A DNA stretch of 64,000 nt, taken from NCBI RefSeq assembly GCF_030996345.1, contig NZ_CP118747.1, forward strand, positions 1,114,001 to 1,178,000, in the 5' to 3' direction. A model generated the notes under the pieces. That model saw only the letters and a list, made by a program, of their open reading frames with translations, was not told the DNA's origin and searched no databases. Positions within the stretch are counted from its first letter, which is position 1. Each line of letters begins with the position of its first letter. This DNA is from Acidithiobacillus sp. AMEEHan (GTDB lineage Bacteria; Pseudomonadota; Gammaproteobacteria; Acidithiobacillales; Acidithiobacillaceae). Positions 47,344-56,634 of the stretch are shown here, piece by piece. A program made the translations under genes and the position numbers.

Positions 47344-48801
47344 ATGATCATCGAAAACAGCTTACCGGTCCTGCTCAGTCGGCTGGACTTCGCATGGATC
47401 ACCACCATGCACATCCTCTGGACACCGATGACCATCGGCATGTCCTGGCTGTTGTTTTTCTTGGAAGTCGCTTGGCTTCGCAGTGGCGATGAGCGTTGGT
47501 ACAAGCTCAATCGCTTCTTCGAAAAGATCTTCATCATCAACTTTGGCGCCGGCGTAGCCACTGGCGTGACCATGGAGATGGCTTTCGGCATCCTCTACGG
47601 CCCGTTCTCTCAAGCCGTTGGTCCCTTCTTCGGCAATATCCTTGGCTTCGAGACCATCACCGCTTTCATGTATGAGGCGGGCTTCATCGGCCTCATGGTC
47701 TTTGGTTGGGGCAAGGTCAGCAAGGGCATGCACCTCTTTGCCACCTTCAACGTGGGCCTGTCCTCCAGCCTTTCCGCCATGTGGATTCTGGTCGCCAATT
47801 CCTGGATGCAGACGCCCAACGGGGTTGTCCTCAAGGATGGCCTATTCCAGGTGGAGAACTGGTGGCATGCCATCCTCAACGACAACTTCGTCTGGGGCTT
47901 TCCGCACATGTGGGTAGCGACGGTGGAGCTGTCTCTCTTCGTCATGGCCGGTGTGAGTGCCTGGTTCATCCTCAAGAATCGCAACGCCGATCTCTTCACC
48001 AAGATGCTCAAGCCGACCCTTCTTGCCCTGCTCATCGTCACCCCGATCCAGATCTTCATCGGTGATAGCGTCGGTAAGGATGTGGCCGATACCCAGCCGA
48101 CCTCTTTGGCGGCCATGGAAGGGCACTACCATACCTATCTTCCGGATGGTAAACCCAACACCAGCTGGAACCTGATCGCGATCCCCAATGCCAACAATGA
48201 TGGCAACCTTTTCCAGATTTCCATCCCGCACGTTTTGAGTCTGCTGGAAACGCATACCTGGGACGGCGCGGTGAAAGGTATGGACCAGTTCGCGCCCGAG
48301 GATCGCCCTGACGTCTGGGTGCCCTTTTACGCCTTCCGCGTGATGGTGGCGATTGGTTTCTTCCTCTTCTTCGTAGCGCTGTGGGGGAACTGGCTGCGTC
48401 TTCGTGGCAAGCTCAATGCCGAATCGCTCCGCAAAAGCCCCTGGTTCCTGCGGGCCGTGGTCTTCTCTGCCTTCCTGCCCTATCTGGCCATCTGGACCGG
48501 TTGGTGGGTGCGGGAAATCGGCCGCCAGCCCTGGGTGGTCTATGGCCTGATGCGCACCTACCAAGGTGTGAGTCACATGAGCGTGGCTCAGGAAGTGATC
48601 TGGTTCCTGGGCTATATCCTCTTCGAGCTTCTGGTATGGGCCGGTGCCTGGTATTTCTTCGCCCGGGTCATTGCCAAGGGCGTGGACGGTATCGCCCCAT
48701 CGAATCAGCTCTTCCATCACGGGGAAGAGGGCGATGCGCACGCCGGCGGCGGTCACGCGCAGGCCAGCTTTGCCAAGCCGATGCTCAAGGCTGAGCGCTG
48801 A
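47344..48801 (+). CDS. cydA: Cytochrome bd-type quinol oxidase subunit I
   Basis: 485 residues, nine or so membrane helices. Key features are the N-terminal histidine segment TMHILWTPM, FETITAFMYEAGF, MWILVANSWMQTP, the haem-ligand methionine in FYAFRVMVAIG and the conserved GRQPWVVYGLMRT. The short Q-loop resembles the cyanide-insensitive (CioA) type. Oxidises quinol and reduces O2 without pumping protons. GAGGA precedes the ATG; 53 bases upstream of cydB. Confidence 0.95.
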   Translation: MIIENSLPVLLSRLDFAWITTMHILWTPMTIGMSWLLFFLEVAWLRSGDERWYKLNRFFEKIFIINFGAGVATGVTMEMAFGILYGPFSQAVGPFFGNILGFETITAFMYEAGFIGLMVFGWGKVSKGMHLFATFNVGLSSSLSAMWILVANSWMQTPNGVVLKDGLFQVENWWHAILNDNFVWGFPHMWVATVELSLFVMAGVSAWFILKNRNADLFTKMLKPTLLALLIVTPIQIFIGDSVGKDVADTQPTSLAAMEGHYHTYLPDGKPNTSWNLIAIPNANNDGNLFQISIPHVLSLLETHTWDGAVKGMDQFAPEDRPDVWVPFYAFRVMVAIGFFLFFVALWGNWLRLRGKLNAESLRKSPWFLRAVVFSAFLPYLAIWTGWWVREIGRQPWVVYGLMRTYQGVSHMSVAQEVIWFLGYILFELLVWAGAWYFFARVIAKGVDGIAPSNQLFHHGEEGDAHAGGGHAQASFAKPMLKAER

Positions 48802-48854
48802 GCCGCGTGGGGTGGCCCGCGCCACCCCATTTACTGATTTTGAAGGAGGTTACC

Positions 48855-49943
48855 ATGGATTTTACCCACGACATCGTGCGGATTACCTCGGCTCTTTCCA
48901 CCTGGTGGTGGATTTTGCTGGGGTTGATGTTTTTGTTTTATATCGCTCTGGATGGCGCCGATCTAGGGGCCGGCATTTTTGCCCTGTTTTCCAAGGATGA
49001 GGATGAACGTGGCGCCATCATGGCGTCGATGGCCGGCTTTTGGGATGGCAACGAGACCTGGCTGGTGGTGGCTGGCGGCGTGCTCTTCGGGGCCTTTCCG
49101 CTGGTCTACGGCTCGGCGTTCAACTACCTGATGATCCCGTTGATGATCGCTCTTTGGGCCATCATCATGCGCGCCGTGGCCTTCGAGTTCCACGTCCATG
49201 CTCGTTCCAGCCGCAAGGTCTGGGGCTGGTTCTTTGCCATTGGCAGCCTGCTGGCACCGTTCTTTGCCGGCGTCGCCCTGGGTGCCAGTCTGCAGGGTTT
49301 TCCCATGCAGAACGGTCTGGCCATGGCGCATATTGCCGGGCGCGACTATAGCACCCCGGTCATGCACTTTTCCGGCAACGCACTGACCTGGCTCACCCCC
49401 TTCAGTATTTGGACGGGGGTTGGTGCGGTCATTGCTGCGGGGCTGGCCGGTGGCCTGTACCTCTGCGCGCGTTTCGTCCCTGGTGATGTGATACACGAGC
49501 GCGCCAAGGGCTGGACCAGCCTGTTCTCCTTCCTGGCCCTGGCTGCCATCGTGGTGACTTTGGTCTGGTCCTATGCCATTTTCCCGTGGGCGGCCGCCAA
49601 GTGGACCGGCTCCAATTGGTGGGTCTGGGCAGCGTGGATGATCATCGTGCTGTTCTTTGCCTTCAAGTCCATGAGCAACCATTCTGCAGGTCACGATTTC
49701 GTTGCCCTGCTCTGGGGCGAAGGGGTGGTGGCCCTACTCTGGGCCGCTATGTGGGCGACGATGTTTCCCTACATCGTACCGGGAACCTGGACCATCGATG
49801 CCGCTGCCAATCCGGCCAACTCGCTGGCGGTGTTCACCCTCTTCATGACTGGCTTCGTACCCATCATGATCATGTACAACTGGTACCAGATCTGGGTGTT
49901 CCGCGGACGCTTCACCAAAAAGAGCATCTACGCTGCCCACTGA
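48855..49943 (+). CDS. cydB: Cytochrome bd-type quinol oxidase subunit II
   Basis: 362 residues, about eight helices. Characteristic DGADLGAGIFAL, FWDGNETWLVVAGG and MYNWYQIWVFRGR. ATG 48855 follows a perfect AAGGAGG. The frame opens further upstream but would run through the cydA spacer. No cydX-like small gene is seen just downstream, where a strong terminator follows. Confidence 0.95.
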   Translation: MDFTHDIVRITSALSTWWWILLGLMFLFYIALDGADLGAGIFALFSKDEDERGAIMASMAGFWDGNETWLVVAGGVLFGAFPLVYGSAFNYLMIPLMIALWAIIMRAVAFEFHVHARSSRKVWGWFFAIGSLLAPFFAGVALGASLQGFPMQNGLAMAHIAGRDYSTPVMHFSGNALTWLTPFSIWTGVGAVIAAGLAGGLYLCARFVPGDVIHERAKGWTSLFSFLALAAIVVTLVWSYAIFPWAAAKWTGSNWWVWAAWMIIVLFFAFKSMSNHSAGHDFVALLWGEGVVALLWAAMWATMFPYIVPGTWTIDAAANPANSLAVFTLFMTGFVPIMIMYNWYQIWVFRGRFTKKSIYAAH

Positions 49944-49961
49944 TCGGGGCGGGCGCAAAAA

Positions 49962-49986
49962 ACCGGGGCAGCGCCCCGGTTTTTTT
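49962..49986 (+). terminator. Rho-independent terminator after cydB
   Basis: Stem ACCGGGGC / GCCCCGGT with a three-base loop, followed by seven Ts and preceded by a run of As, so it could act in both directions. Confidence 0.93.
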
Positions 49987-50057
49987 GTGGGTGCGCAACT
50001 TTCCGTTTTGTCAGCGGTCGTAGTGATATAACCCTAGTCGCCGCAAAGCAGGCCGTC

Positions 50058-50363
50058 ATGGATAGCATTCAGCTCCTTCATCAGCTCTGTGATTCCCAGT
50101 GTCCAACCGAATCTCTGGACTCCCTTGTCGTTCTGGATGCCCTGCTTGCGGGCCAGGAGCGCGTCGACGACCGCTGGCATCGCTTCTTGCGCGACTTGCC
50201 GGGTGCTTCGCCGGCGGAGCTTTTCGATCAGGTGCTGGCGGTGGACCGCGAGCTGGGCCAGTACCGCCGTGCCATCACCTTTTTGCGCGCCAACCTGCGT
50301 GCGCATCGTTCCGACACGGTGCGTGCGGAGCCCGCAGGGGTTCCGCAAAATTCCCTTTCCTAG
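50058..50363 (+). CDS. Unrecognised 101-residue protein
   Basis: ATG at 50058 in a 500-base gap between two terminated units. Protein is mostly helical: LLHQLCDSQCPTESLDSLVVLDALLAG, later LGQYRRAITFLRANLRAH. Two cysteines (CDSQC). No signal peptide or membrane segment and no family recognised. A TATAAC sequence (50027) lies upstream, without a good -35 box. Codon use is compatible with a gene. Real but low-confidence. Confidence 0.5.
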   Translation: MDSIQLLHQLCDSQCPTESLDSLVVLDALLAGQERVDDRWHRFLRDLPGASPAELFDQVLAVDRELGQYRRAITFLRANLRAHRSDTVRAEPAGVPQNSLS

Positions 50364-50394
50364 TGCCTCGTTGCAAAAAGTTCTTGGGTGGATG

Positions 50395-50423
50395 TTGCAA
50401 AGGCGCAAAAGGGGTGCTATAAC
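50395..50423 (+). promoter_or_regulatory. Sigma-70 promoter of the porin gene
   Basis: -35 TTGCAA (50395-50400), 17-base spacer, -10 TATAAC (50418-50423). The start point would be about 40 bases before the porin ATG. A second TTGCAAAA copy lies 25 bases upstream. Confidence 0.7.
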
Positions 50424-50469
50424 TTCTCTCGTTGTACTTTAACAACGGCTCATGAGGAGGAGTCTTGTC

Positions 50470-51732
50470 ATGAAGAAGAATCTCGTAACCTTTGCAGTTG
50501 CCGCGGCGCTGTTGGTCCCGGCTATGGCTTTTGCTGATGATAGTTCCGATACCGCCAAGACTGGCCCTATCCTGTACGGCTATGCCCAGATCACTGGCAG
50601 CCAGCAGTTTGGCACCAATGGCCCCGAAGGCCTGATTTTTGGCGCGCACCGGATTCGTTTGGGCGTCAAGGGTGAGGCGGTCAAAGGCGTGACCTATGAC
50701 TTCCAGTACAAGTGGGATGGCGCCTGGATGAGTGGTGGTTCGTTATACGGGGCTGGCCAACTTAAGGACCCCGAAGGCAAGCCTGTTTTCCCTGGCGTCG
50801 ATGGCCAATCCGGAGTGCAGGATGCCTGGATCAACTTCAACTTCCTGCCTGAGGCACAGCTGAAAGTTGGTAAGTTCCGGGTGCCCGTCGGTTTGGAGCG
50901 TACCCAGTTTGGTGGTAACGATCTATGGTTTATCCAGCGCTCGATGAACCAGTCCTTGGGTGCTGATCGTAGTGCTGGTGCTATGTTCCACAGCCCTGAC
51001 GTGATGAACACGGGTCTCTATTACAGCTTGGGTATCTTCGATAACCATTCTCTGGATGGCAATAACGCTTTCAGTGATTTTGGGAGTTTGCCTGAATCTC
51101 AGGTCGTGTATGGTGAAAAGATCATGAACGTAGGGGTTCCTTTCGGAGCTGGTCAGACCACTGTTGGCGGTACGCTGAGCAATGGATCGGGCAAGTATCT
51201 TTTTGCTGGTATGGTGGGATATAAACTCAATCCGTTGTTGGATGTCGAACTTTCCGGTGCTCGGGCCGACACCCTTGTTTATGGGCCACAGTACGCAAAC
51301 TCCATCACGGCGTGGAATGCCGGTGCCCGCGGTGGTTTGATGGGGCTCAAGTATATGGCGGAGTACAGCCATGTAACGAGTTATGGTGGTTGGGCTGGTC
51401 TCAATGCCAATGACTGGTATGTTGCTCTTGCTGCCAACCTGCACCAAATGACCCTTACTCCAAGTTGGTTGGATATTGAGCCGGCGGTGCGTTTCGAGCG
51501 TTTCGATTGGAACATCGGCGGCAACAAGACATACCTGAACAACACCACCATTGGTGTAAATTATTCGTTCAATCCTGACGACCCTTACGCGGCCCGGGTG
51601 CAGTTGAACTATGTGATTCCCACTCAGGGCGCTGCCTTTCGCGCTGCCTATGAGAAAGGAGACACTGGAGTCATCCCGACCAACGGGTATATCTACAACA
51701 CCTTGGCCTTGCAGTTCCAGGCCGGCTTCTAA
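50470..51732 (+). CDS. Outer-membrane porin
   Basis: 420 residues. Signal peptide (MKKNLVTFAVAAALLVPAMAFA), then amphipathic beta strands ending in a terminal phenylalanine (LALQFQAGF), the outer-membrane barrel signature. Motifs such as YGYAQITG, GAHRIRLGVKGE and VGKFRVPVGLERTQ resemble the phosphate-selective porin (OprO/OprP) family. Substrate is not predictable. ATG 50470 has GAGGAG upstream. It has its own promoter and terminator, so it is a one-gene unit, probably highly expressed. Confidence 0.86.
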   Translation: MKKNLVTFAVAAALLVPAMAFADDSSDTAKTGPILYGYAQITGSQQFGTNGPEGLIFGAHRIRLGVKGEAVKGVTYDFQYKWDGAWMSGGSLYGAGQLKDPEGKPVFPGVDGQSGVQDAWINFNFLPEAQLKVGKFRVPVGLERTQFGGNDLWFIQRSMNQSLGADRSAGAMFHSPDVMNTGLYYSLGIFDNHSLDGNNAFSDFGSLPESQVVYGEKIMNVGVPFGAGQTTVGGTLSNGSGKYLFAGMVGYKLNPLLDVELSGARADTLVYGPQYANSITAWNAGARGGLMGLKYMAEYSHVTSYGGWAGLNANDWYVALAANLHQMTLTPSWLDIEPAVRFERFDWNIGGNKTYLNNTTIGVNYSFNPDDPYAARVQLNYVIPTQGAAFRAAYEKGDTGVIPTNGYIYNTLALQFQAGF

Positions 51733-51750
51733 GTTCGCTTAGAAGTATCT

Positions 51751-51776
51751 GAGGCGCTGCGGCGCCTCATTTCTTC
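51751..51776 (+). terminator. Rho-independent terminator after the porin gene
   Basis: Perfect 7-bp stem GAGGCGC / GCGCCTC around TGCG, followed by ATTTCTTC. The T-run is short but adequate. Confidence 0.75.
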
Positions 51777-51883
51777 GCCCTGCCACGATCCATTGTGGCG
51801 GGGCGGTTTGCTTTTTGGAGGTCTTCTCGCTATAAGGGAGCCCGCCGCCGGTCGGCTCTCTTCTGGTTTTTTTGGGGAATCCT

Positions 51884-53704
51884 GTGTCACGCCAACTTCG
51901 CAACATCGCCATCATTGCCCACGTCGATCACGGTAAGACGACTCTGGTCGATCAACTGCTCAAACAATCCGGTACCTTTGCCGCCCACCAGCAGGTGGAG
52001 GAGCGGGTCATGGACAGCAATGCTCTGGAAAAAGAGCGGGGCATTACCATCATGGCCAAGAACACGGCGGTGCAGTGGGGGGATACCCACATCAATATCG
52101 TCGATACCCCGGGCCATGCCGACTTTGGTGCCGAAGTGGAGCGGGTTTTGGGGATGGTGGACGGTGTGCTTCTTTTGGTCGATGCCGTGGAAGGGCCGAT
52201 GCCGCAGACCCGTTTCGTCACCCGCAAGGCCTTGGAATTGGGACTGCGGCCGATCGTCGTCATCAACAAGATCGACCGCCCTGGTGCCCGACCCGATTAC
52301 GTCATCAGTGCCACCCTTGATCTCTTCGACAAACTTGGCGCTACCGAGGAACAGCTCGATTTTCCGGTGCTCTACGCCTCGGGCCTGCAAGGCTACGCCG
52401 GAGAGGATCCCAGCGTACGCGAGGGCGACATGCGCCCGCTTTTTGAACTGATTCTTTCCCATGTGTCGGCTCCCGAGGGGAACCCTGATGCCCCGCTACA
52501 GATGCAGATTGCCGATCTAGACTATTCCAGTTATGTGGGGCAGATCGCCATTGGCCGCGTGCACCGCGGCAGGATTCGTCCCGGCCAGGACGTCGTCCTG
52601 ATTCAAGGGCAGGACGCCAAGCAGAGCAAGGCGCGGATCCTGCAGGTGCTCGGTTTTGATGGCCTCAAGCGGGTGCCCTGGGAAGAAGGCGCGTCGGTGG
52701 GGGACATCGTAGCCATCACCGGCATCGAAAGTCCGACCATCGGCGCCACCATTGCTGCCCCGGAGGCGCCGGAAGCCCTGCCCTGGAAACCCATTGATGA
52801 GCCAACCCTCAACATGACCTTTCAGGTCAATACGAGTCCCTTTGCCGGGCGGGAAGGCAAGTTTGTCACCAGTCGTCAGTTGCGCGAGCGCCTCTACAAG
52901 GAGCTGCTCATCAACGTTGCCCTGCGGGTAGCGGATACGGAAAATCCCGATGTCTTTCTGGTGTCCGGGCGCGGCGAATTGCACCTGACCGTCCTCATCG
53001 AAAACATGCGACGCGAGGGCTATGAACTGGCGGTGTCGCGGCCACGGGTGATTCAGCGCGTGGTGGACGGCGTTCCCGAGGAACCCTACGAATCCTTGAC
53101 CATCGACGTGGAGGAGATACATCAGGGCGCCATCATGGAGCGCATGGGCACGCGGCGAGGAGAGCTCCTCGACATGCAGCCCGACGGCCGTGGTCGGGTA
53201 CGCCTAGAGTACCGCATCCCGGCCCGCGGCCTGATCGGTTTCCACACGGAGTTCATGACCACCACGTCGGGGACGGGGGTGATGAGCCATATCTTTGATG
53301 GCTATGGACCGGTAAAGGGCGCCATTCCCACCCGCATCAACGGGGTGCTGATCTCGGCGGAGGAAGGCGAGGCGGTGGGCTATGCCCTGTTCAATCTGCA
53401 GGATCGTGGACGTCTCTTCATTGGCCCCGGCGACAAAGTCTACGAGGGCATGGTCATCGGCATCCATAGTCGCGACAATGATTTGGTGGTCAATCCCCTC
53501 AAGGAAAAGAAACTCACCAACATGCGTGCCTCGGGCTCCGATGAGAACATCCTGCTCACCCCGCCAATTCGCATGAGTCTGGAAGCGGCGGTGGAGTTCA
53601 TCGACGACGACGAGCTGGTGGAAGTGACGCCGGAATCCATCCGCGTGCGCAAGCGCTACCTTAAGGAAAACGAGCGCAAGAAGGCTGCCCGCTCCGGCGC
53701 TTGA
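51884..53704 (+). CDS. typA: Ribosome-associated GTPase TypA/BipA
   Basis: 606 residues. G1 AHVDHGKTT, switch GITIMAKN, G3 DTPGHADFG and G4 NKIDRPGA are present, followed by EF-G-like domains and the BipA C-terminal domain. Works in 50S assembly and stress or low-temperature growth. GTG 51884 gives the family's start ([12 protein letters not shown]) with GGGGA upstream; a TTG at 51872 is the alternative. Confidence 0.96.
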   Translation: MSRQLRNIAIIAHVDHGKTTLVDQLLKQSGTFAAHQQVEERVMDSNALEKERGITIMAKNTAVQWGDTHINIVDTPGHADFGAEVERVLGMVDGVLLLVDAVEGPMPQTRFVTRKALELGLRPIVVINKIDRPGARPDYVISATLDLFDKLGATEEQLDFPVLYASGLQGYAGEDPSVREGDMRPLFELILSHVSAPEGNPDAPLQMQIADLDYSSYVGQIAIGRVHRGRIRPGQDVVLIQGQDAKQSKARILQVLGFDGLKRVPWEEGASVGDIVAITGIESPTIGATIAAPEAPEALPWKPIDEPTLNMTFQVNTSPFAGREGKFVTSRQLRERLYKELLINVALRVADTENPDVFLVSGRGELHLTVLIENMRREGYELAVSRPRVIQRVVDGVPEEPYESLTIDVEEIHQGAIMERMGTRRGELLDMQPDGRGRVRLEYRIPARGLIGFHTEFMTTTSGTGVMSHIFDGYGPVKGAIPTRINGVLISAEEGEAVGYALFNLQDRGRLFIGPGDKVYEGMVIGIHSRDNDLVVNPLKEKKLTNMRASGSDENILLTPPIRMSLEAAVEFIDDDELVEVTPESIRVRKRYLKENERKKAARSGA

Positions 53705-54050
53705 TGGCCTAGCCCATCGATAACTGTGGGAATCGGCAGCCGGAAGGCGATTTAAGGATGAGCGCTGCAGGCCGTTGGTGAAGCGTGCGGATCAGCCGCC
53801 CAATTGTCTGAGCCGAAGGCGAGTTGTGGGCGGCTCGCACGCGAACCTTACGGCCTGCCCGCGAGGACGTCCTGAGCCGACGGGCTGCTGTTTCCCTAGC
53901 TCAACCCGTTTATGGATGAATGGGCCGGATGAGTTGAGTCATGAACGCCCAAACGCGAACCTTACGGCCTACCCGTAAGTACTCTTGCGCTGATTGGCTG
54001 CCGCTTCCCACAGCTGTGTAGGATGACCGCTCTATCTGTGGGCCTGATGA
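53705..54050. repeat. Repeat-rich non-coding region with inverted and direct repeats
   Basis: 346 bases without a credible gene. Near-perfect inverted repeats lie at 53722-53741 and 53996-54015 (18 of 20 match), enclosing about 250 bases. Inside are several hairpins: AGCCGCCCAATTG against GAGTTGTGGGCGGCT (53794-53835), CTTACGG/CCGTAAG (53961-53979) and CTCAAC/GTTGAG. Looks like a BIME/REP-type or miniature element, or a structured RNA. Confidence 0.6.
53839..53975. repeat. Direct repeat pair within the intergenic element
   Basis: ACGCGAACCTTACGGCCT occurs at 53839-53856 and 53953-53970, exact over 18 bases. The match extends to 22 of 23 to 53861 and 53975, and a weaker similarity continues for about 40 bases after each copy. 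The spacing of 114 bases suggests a duplicated unit. Confidence 0.85.
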
Positions 54051-54650
54051 CTAGGCGGCTTTGCGCAGCCGCAGGCGGCGAAACCAGCCGCCAACGGCGG
54101 CCGGGACGTCGCTCTCCAGTGCCAGCTCCGGGTGCCGAGCCAAGAGCGTTTCAAAGACCAGATCCGTGCGGGTGGCAATCGTCCCCGAAAGGGGCGCCAG
54201 CAGCCGCCGCAGGAGGGCACGCTGGCCGGGCCGCAAGAACTTGTCGAAGATGAGCAGGGTGCCACCGGGGCGGAGGACGCGGCTGGCTTCGGCCAAGGCC
54301 TCTTCGGCGTGGGGTACGACGGCGAGGATCAGGTGCAGGAGCACCACGTCGCAGGAGGCGCTGGCAATGGGTAGGGCCTCGGCATCGGCCTGGAGGAACT
54401 GCGCCCCTTTGGCTCGCGCGCGGGCACGGGAGAGCATGGCCCAACTGAGGTCCAGGGCCACGGAGAACGCTTGCGGCGGAAGTAGCGGCAAATCCAAGCC
54501 AGTTCCTGCCCCGACCACTAAAATGGTCGATGCCGTGGACGGTATTTCGGCAATGTTGGCGGCGCGTGGGCCGCGGGAAAAGCCGATCACTGCCCAGTCA
54601 TAGATCGGCGCCCAGAAATCGTAGGCGCGTTGTAGGCTGCGCTTGCTCAA
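54051..54650 (-). CDS. Class I SAM-dependent methyltransferase
   Basis: About 199 residues. SAM-binding ILVVGAGTGLDLPLL, acidic DLSWAMLSRA, QADAEALPIAS and the post-motif LRPGGTLLIFDKFLRPGQ are typical of UbiE/PmtA-like enzymes. N-terminal AYDFWAPIYDW also fits that group. Substrate unknown (quinone, lipid or small molecule). I start at TTG 54650, which overlaps the apaG stop; an ATG at 54725 lies well inside apaG. The end leads into the repeat region. Confidence 0.8.
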   Translation of the reverse strand: MSKRSLQRAYDFWAPIYDWAVIGFSRGPRAANIAEIPSTASTILVVGAGTGLDLPLLPPQAFSVALDLSWAMLSRARARAKGAQFLQADAEALPIASASCDVVLLHLILAVVPHAEEALAEASRVLRPGGTLLIFDKFLRPGQRALLRRLLAPLSGTIATRTDLVFETLLARHPELALESDVPAAVGGWFRRLRLRKAA

Positions 54651-55024
54651 TGCAGCACGGTACTCACTGCCAAGCGAAAGGCGGGGATGGGGGTTTCGAA
54701 ATCCTCGCCGTCTTCGCTCACCCACTGGTAACTACCGTGCATGCTGCCGACGGGGGTGGGAATGACGGTGCCGCTGCTGTATTCGAATCGCTCGCCTGGG
54801 GCTAGCGTTGGTTGCTCGCCGACCACACCAGGTCCGCGTACCTCCTGGATCCGTCCTTCGGCATCGGTAATGATCCAGTGGCGATGCAGCAATTGCGCAC
54901 TGCGCGGCCCGTGGTTTTCGATCCGCACGTGATAGGCAAATACATAATGGTTTTGTTCCGGGCTCGATTGTTCCGGGAGGTAGCGCGTCTCGACCTGAAT
55001 CGTGATGGCGGTGGGTACGCTCAT
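54647..55024 (-). CDS. apaG: ApaG (CorD) domain protein
   Basis: 125 residues with the ApaG fold: ITIQVETRYLPEQSSPEQNHYVFAYHVRIEN (strand-loop start), GEQPTLAPGERFEYSSGT and MHGSYQWV. Linked in enterobacteria to Co2+/Mg2+ tolerance; biochemical role unclear. ATG 55024 has GGAG upstream; a GTG two codons earlier is less likely. Confidence 0.92.
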   Translation of the reverse strand: MSVPTAITIQVETRYLPEQSSPEQNHYVFAYHVRIENHGPRSAQLLHRHWIITDAEGRIQEVRGPGVVGEQPTLAPGERFEYSSGTVIPTPVGSMHGSYQWVSEDGEDFETPIPAFRLAVSTVLH

Positions 55025-55149
55025 GGGCACTGCTCCGTGAATGGCTCAGTCCTGCAGTCTAAGGCCCAGCCCCCAGGCTGCCAAGTTTCCGCGCCGGGGA
55101 AGAGCGCGGTACACTAGGCCCCAAGATCGAAAACAGAGAGTCGACAAGA

Positions 55150-55950
55150 ATGGCCGATTTGCCCGAAATCGAATTGTTCAAACAAAAGTTGCAACGCATG
55201 GTGCTGCGCAAGAAATTGGGCAGTCTACGTTTGCAGAACGCGAAAGGCGAATTGCTCTCCGAGGCGGGTGGGCTTGCCGAAGATGCCTTGCAAGGTAAGG
55301 AAATCTCGGACATCCATCGCTATGGCACGCAAGTTTTCTTTGAGCTCGACCGTCGCGAAATCCTCGCGTTGCAGTTGGGTGGTGAGCTGAGCATGGAACT
55401 CGAGCGTGGGCCGACGATGGAAGAGAGCAGTGAGAACCGCGCCGGTCTGGAATTGGCAATCAATGCACACCTGAGCTTGCGCCTACAGGGAACGCAGTTG
55501 GGCACGCGCCTGCGCCTACTGGACGAGGCGAGTGACGTGGATTTTTTGACCAAGCTGGGCCCGGATCCGTTGCTCGTCCCGGCAGAAGGGCTGAGTCATC
55601 TGCGGGAATCGTTGGCGCGGCGTCGCAGCGCCTTGCGGAACGTGTTGTTGGATGACAGTTTTGTGACCGGCATCGGTCCTCTATGGGCCGATGAGATTCT
55701 CTTTCAAGCGCGCTTGCGCCCGGATCGCACGGTTCCCAGCCTCAGTGAGGAGGAACGGGATCGCTTTCTCGAACAGATTCCGCAGGTCTTGCAACGGGTG
55801 CTGCGCTCGCAGGCGAAGATTCCTCTGCTGCCAAAGACTTTTCTCACCCGCCACCGGGAAGATGGACATTGCCCGTCTTGCGGTGGAGCACTGGAGTCGC
55901 TGGCGGTCGGGGGCAAGACGGCACTCTTCTGCCCCGTCTGCCAGGCCTGA
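55150..55950 (+). CDS. Fpg/Nei-family protein lacking the catalytic proline
   Basis: 266 residues. Keeps the whole architecture: N-terminal beta domain, H2TH segment FVTGIGPLWADEILFQARL, and zinc finger CPSCGG...LFCPVCQ. But the N-terminus is MADLPEIE instead of MPELPEVE, so the Schiff-base Pro2 and Glu3 are replaced by Ala and Asp. The lysine of the RRGKYLL loop is also gone (HRYGTQVFF). It is probably a DNA-binding family member without the normal lyase activity. The catalytically normal mutM is at 33139. The start is well fixed because MADLPEIE aligns with the family N-terminus. Confidence 0.85.
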   Translation: MADLPEIELFKQKLQRMVLRKKLGSLRLQNAKGELLSEAGGLAEDALQGKEISDIHRYGTQVFFELDRREILALQLGGELSMELERGPTMEESSENRAGLELAINAHLSLRLQGTQLGTRLRLLDEASDVDFLTKLGPDPLLVPAEGLSHLRESLARRRSALRNVLLDDSFVTGIGPLWADEILFQARLRPDRTVPSLSEEERDRFLEQIPQVLQRVLRSQAKIPLLPKTFLTRHREDGHCPSCGGALESLAVGGKTALFCPVCQA

Positions 55951-56010
55951 GAGGATCTGCTGCCGGTGCAGTGCGGAGCGAGGATCGGCCCGTGCTCCGC
56001 AGGGTGTTGC

Positions 56011-56454
56011 TCAGGGATGGCGCCAGGGCAGGCCACTGGCCTTCCACCCCTCCACCTTGCCGCGTTTTCCTTCCTGGTCGGGCTTGCCATCGAAGCCGCC
56101 CAGGATATTGTAGGCATGCGTGTATCCCAGGTCGGCCAGATGCTCGGCAGCCTCGGTAGAGCGTCCGCCGGTTCGGCAAAGCAGCAGCAATACCTCGTCC
56201 GCTTGAGCAACTGATTGGATCTGCTTGTCAAAATCCGGGTTGGGGGTCATGCCGGGGTAGAGTTTCCAGGGTACATGGCAGCACCCTTCGACAAAGCCGG
56301 AAAACTCCAGCTCGGGATGCGAACGCACATCGATCAGTTTGGCCTTGGGATGCTCGCGTAGGAGCGCATGGGCCTCTTCCGGGGTCAGGTCTCCTGCGTG
56401 CTTTTTGCCTTGTGCCCGCTCCGCGGCGCGGGCGAGGATTTCTGCAGTGTCCAT
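56011..56454 (-). CDS. Rhodanese-domain protein
   Basis: 147 residues, single rhodanese domain: AKLIDVRSHPELEFSGFVEG, then active-site loop LLLCRTGGRSTEAAEHLADLG with the catalytic Cys. It has an extra GGFDG...EGWKASGLPWR tail of the kind seen in thiosulfate or persulfide sulfurtransferases. Consistent with sulfur metabolism but not diagnostic. ATG 56454 has a perfect AGGAGG; the much longer frame upstream is antisense to glnA. Divergent from glnA. Confidence 0.92.
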   Translation of the reverse strand: MDTAEILARAAERAQGKKHAGDLTPEEAHALLREHPKAKLIDVRSHPELEFSGFVEGCCHVPWKLYPGMTPNPDFDKQIQSVAQADEVLLLLCRTGGRSTEAAEHLADLGYTHAYNILGGFDGKPDQEGKRGKVEGWKASGLPWRHP

Positions 56455-56634
56455 GGTGTGCCTCCTAATTTTGCGTCGCACTGTAGTATAAGAGAAATTC
56501 TCGCGTTCGGCTGTAGCGACGCGCTTGGCGGCTCGATCAAGCCCTAGGCGCGCGGCGCAATCCGCCGTACACTCGTAACACTGGAGTCCCGTAAGGGATT
56601 TGACTAGCCAATCAGCCGAATGGAGGAGAATCGA

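Noticed and set aside
53775-53978. 67-residue ORF with repeated ANLTA segment
   Set aside because: It is the translation of the direct repeats; no ribosome site.
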